Shown here piece after piece: positions 5,677-6,729 of a DNA stretch of 6,729 nucleotides; position 1 is the stretch's first letter, and every line of letters begins with the position of its first letter. Under the pieces are notes generated by a model that searched no databases, was not told the DNA's origin, and saw only the letters and a list, made by a program, of their open reading frames with translations. Origin of the DNA: Candidatus Woesearchaeota archaeon. GTDB lineage: Archaea > Nanobdellota > Nanobdellia > Woesearchaeales > UBA10107. The position numbers and the translations under genes were made by a program. The DNA is taken from assembly GCA_013331965.1 (NCBI GenBank), contig DUFL01000033.1:1-6729 (forward strand), given 5' to 3'.

Positions 5677-5774
5677 AGTCTCTTCTTTCCGTATTTTTCC
5701 TGGTAGAATTGCTTTCTAAGCTGTTCTACTTCGCTCTTTAGGTCATTAAGCCTAGTTACTGCTAACCTGTTCAT
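5673..5774 (-). CDS. 33-residue coiled-coil small protein
   Basis: This very short protein is amphipathic and charged, with a heptad-like run (LNDLKSEVEQLRKQF) and a Lys/Arg end (EKYGKKRL). It is likely a single helix that pairs with something, perhaps with the 86-residue product of the overlapping next gene. The start at 5774 is chosen because GGGGTGAT, a near-perfect ribosome site, lies 4 nt upstream. ATG 5780 (two more residues) is possible if the CTTTAAAC at 5801-5808 is the working TATA box. The frame stays open up to 5894, but that extension is AT-rich, overlaps the TATA box and the next gene, and looks non-coding. Confidence 0.55.
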   Translation of the reverse strand: MNRLAVTRLNDLKSEVEQLRKQFYQEKYGKKRL

Positions 5775-5778
5775 AACC

Positions 5779-5786
5779 ATCACCCC
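5779..5786 (-). promoter_or_regulatory. Ribosome binding site deciding the 33-residue start
   Basis: GGGGTGAT on the minus strand contains GGTGAT, fully complementary to the archaeal 16S tail, 4 nt before ATG 5774. It overlaps the alternative ATG at 5780, which argues against that start. Confidence 0.55.
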
Positions 5787-5800
5787 AAATAGGCAGTAGT

Positions 5801-5818
5801 GTTTAAAGTATTTAAAAT
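5801..5818 (-). promoter_or_regulatory. Double TATA-like region of the small-protein operon
   Basis: The minus strand has ATTTTAAATA (5818-5809) followed by CTTTAAAC (5808-5801). The first would start a transcript near 5787 with a short leader holding the ribosome site; the second would start near 5780 and be leaderless. Confidence 0.5.
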
Positions 5819-5842
5819 ATTTGTATATATTTTTCAGAATTA

Positions 5843-6016
5843 TCAGTGTTTTTGAATTTGTTTGATATAAGAAACTTGCTCCTTTGTCAAACATAGCTGC
5901 TGGGCATTATCTATCTGTGAATCAATCAATTCGGCCTGCAGTTTGCTCCATTCTTTATCAGAATGAATTGAGACGAATGCTGCCCATTTTTCCACAAAAT
6001 CCATGCGTGTTTTCAT
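5843..6016 (-). CDS. 57-residue partner protein in the nucleotidyltransferase operon
   Basis: This is a complete short frame from ATG 6016 to TGA 5843. The protein begins MKTRMDFVEKWAAFV, continues with DKEWSKLQAELIDSQIDNA and ends at IQKH. It is helical, with tryptophans at 11 and 23. No HEPN Rx4-6H motif, zinc ligands, signal or membrane segment is seen. Its ATG overlaps the TGA of the nucleotidyltransferase-like gene by 4 bp, so the two are translated together. There is no clear GGTGA, which suggests reinitiation. The size and coupling fit an antitoxin or accessory subunit, but that is inference. ATG 6004 is an alternative start four codons in. Confidence 0.7.
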   Translation of the reverse strand: MKTRMDFVEKWAAFVSIHSDKEWSKLQAELIDSQIDNAQQLCLTKEQVSYIKQIQKH

Positions 6017-6591
6017 AGTTCTTTTTCAAATATGCGCTTAAAGTATTTAATCTTTTCTTTATCGATATCTTCAAATACTATTTCAAGATGCCTTGCATCC
6101 TCAAGATCCTTTTCTGATTTGGCAATGTATCGTTTATAAGCTATTTGGGATTCAATATCGGCAAATAGGATTTCCTTTTCATTGAGTTGTATCCTGATTG
6201 GATTGAGCAGCACCTGATTTTGACTTGGTTTTCTGGATAGTTTGATTTCCATGCGCAGCAGCGGAAATCCTTTTCTCCATATATTAATCGGCGTTTTATT
6301 GAGCAGATATTCAAAATACAGATCATTTGGATTGTCAATAGTAAATTCAAATCCTTTTTCTACGAACTCATCATACATTTTTGTGAATTGCTCATATGGA
6401 AATTCAGAAATAAACATATCAATATCTTCAGTTGCTCTGGCTCTTCCAAAAAAGATGGAGACATATCCGCTGATAATGACATACTTTGTGTATTTCTTTA
6501 TTATGCCGATGACATCCAAGGCAAACTGGTCAAGTTTAGTTATGCTCTTGTTTATTGTTAGCTTATTGTCTAGTATCTTGAACTTAACCAT
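6013..6591 (-). CDS. Nucleotidyltransferase-like protein (MNT/AbiEii-type fold)
   Basis: This is a 192-residue protein. The core S41-G-Y, then G49-R50, then T54-E-D56-I-D58 matches the hG-x(n)-R-x-T-x-D-x-D signature of pol-beta-type nucleotidyltransferases such as AbiEii/MNT toxins. The usual second Gly is Tyr. E115 in MEIKLS may be the third metal ligand. Near the end, KDLEDARHL (161-169) matches the K/R-D-x-x-D segment common after the catalytic half of these proteins. Such proteins transfer nucleotides to RNA, protein or small substrates, and several are toxins. The start at 6591 is chosen because a GCTTATAAATG box lies about 23 bp upstream (leaderless); the longer start at 6639 would place this box inside the gene. 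It is the first gene of a two-gene operon with the 57-residue protein, immediately downstream of a tRNA gene. Confidence 0.8.
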   Translation of the reverse strand: MVKFKILDNKLTINKSITKLDQFALDVIGIIKKYTKYVIISGYVSIFFGRARATEDIDMFISEFPYEQFTKMYDEFVEKGFEFTIDNPNDLYFEYLLNKTPINIWRKGFPLLRMEIKLSRKPSQNQVLLNPIRIQLNEKEILFADIESQIAYKRYIAKSEKDLEDARHLEIVFEDIDKEKIKYFKRIFEKEL

Positions 6592-6608
6592 GATATCTTT
6601 TTTTTCTG

Positions 6609-6619
6609 CATTTATAAGC
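6609..6619 (-). promoter_or_regulatory. TATA box of the nucleotidyltransferase operon
   Basis: The minus-strand sequence GCTTATAAATG is centred about 23 bp before ATG 6591. It decides the start and indicates a promoter separate from the tRNA gene ending at 6646. Confidence 0.6.
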
Positions 6620-6641
6620 TTTCTTTCTGTGCAAAACAAGT

Positions 6642-6645
6642 AAAA
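6642..6645 (-). terminator. Oligo-T after the tRNA
   Basis: TTTT on the minus strand directly follows the tRNA discriminator base. It is short, but typical for archaeal tRNA ends. Confidence 0.35.
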
Positions 6646-6729
6646 TGCGGGATGCAGGGTTCGAACCTGCGTAGGAACTAATCCATTACGTCCTTAGCGT
6701 AACCCATTTGACCACTCTGGCAATCCCGC
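6646..6729 (-). tRNA. tRNA-Leu, anticodon AAG as read
   Basis: A complete cloverleaf is seen on the minus strand: acceptor GCGGGAT/ATCCCGC, T8-G9, D stem CCA/TGG with the Leu-like loop GAGTGGTCAAA, anticodon stem TTACG/CGTAA with loop CTAAGGA, a 15-nt variable arm (type II), and T arm GCAGG-TTCGAAC-CCTGC. The discriminator is A and no CCA is encoded, as usual in archaea. The type II arm, the A73 discriminator and the D loop all point to leucine rather than serine. With T33 fixed, the anticodon is AAG (reads CUU). The usual archaeal isoacceptor is GAG, so A34 is odd. There is no intron in the anticodon loop. The window edge coincides with the 5' base of the tRNA. Confidence 0.93.

Noticed and set aside
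5781..5894. N-terminal extension of the 33-residue frame to ATG 5894
   Set aside because: The extension covers TATA-like boxes and overlaps the end of the 57-residue gene. It reads as AT-rich noise (many Tyr, Lys, Phe, Ile) and has no start signal.
6592..6639. Longer start for the nucleotidyltransferase-like gene at 6639
   Set aside because: It would put the TATA box GCTTATAAATG inside the coding region and start only 7 bp from the tRNA end.
6242..6643. 133-residue plus-strand reading frame
   Set aside because: It is the reverse shadow of the nucleotidyltransferase-like gene, whose opposite frame carries a clear conserved motif.
6646..6729. tRNA as an integration site with a duplicated 3' end
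   Set aside because: I looked for a second copy of the T arm and acceptor sequence elsewhere in the window and saw none, so no attachment-site pair can be claimed here.
6646..6729. Reading the tRNA as Ser, or as Leu with anticodon TAA
   Set aside because: The discriminator is A and the D loop is Leu-like, against Ser. TAA would need a shifted 7-base loop and break the T33 position.

Overview
The window reads as a compact, AT-rich archaeal chromosome. The reasons are an archaeal-type Lhr helicase, an archaeal SbcD-related phosphoesterase, TATA boxes about 23-30 bp upstream of start codons, mostly leaderless genes, GGTGA ribosome sites only inside operons or close to a second TATA box, oligo-T terminators, and a type II tRNA with no encoded CCA. 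The short genes, tiny gaps and many unrecognised small proteins suggest a DPANN-type lineage (Woesearchaeota/Pacearchaeota-like). That placement is an inference, not a demonstration.

Layout, left to right. Bases 1-2079 (+) hold the C-terminal two thirds of an Lhr-family helicase, cut by the window edge. A minus-strand pair follows (3092 to 2146): a secreted coiled-coil protein and a small lipoprotein, joined by an ATGA overlap. A plus-strand gene (3297-3983) encodes a protein with a DUF4145/HEPN-like C-terminal half. Next comes a calcineurin-like metallophosphoesterase (4072-4782), whose promoter is wrapped in two overlapping perfect inverted repeats. A divergent promoter at about 5174-5205 drives an unrecognised 127-residue protein leftward and a small basic CxxC protein rightward. 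Two minus-strand operons then follow. One encodes a 33-residue coiled-coil peptide and an 86-residue protein (5774-5416). The other encodes a nucleotidyltransferase-like protein and a 57-residue protein (6591-5843). The window ends in a tRNA-Leu on the minus strand (6646-6729) whose anticodon reads AAG.

How the genes may work together. Lhr and a metallophosphoesterase are a recurring pair in nucleic-acid repair neighbourhoods; here they are separated by the secreted pair and the HEPN-like gene. The nucleotidyltransferase-like gene with its tiny overlapping partner, directly downstream of a tRNA gene, looks like a toxin-antitoxin-type or mobile two-gene module. The secreted protein and lipoprotein probably act together at the cell surface. 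No CRISPR array, rRNA, insertion sequence or stretch of more than 300 bases without a gene was seen.
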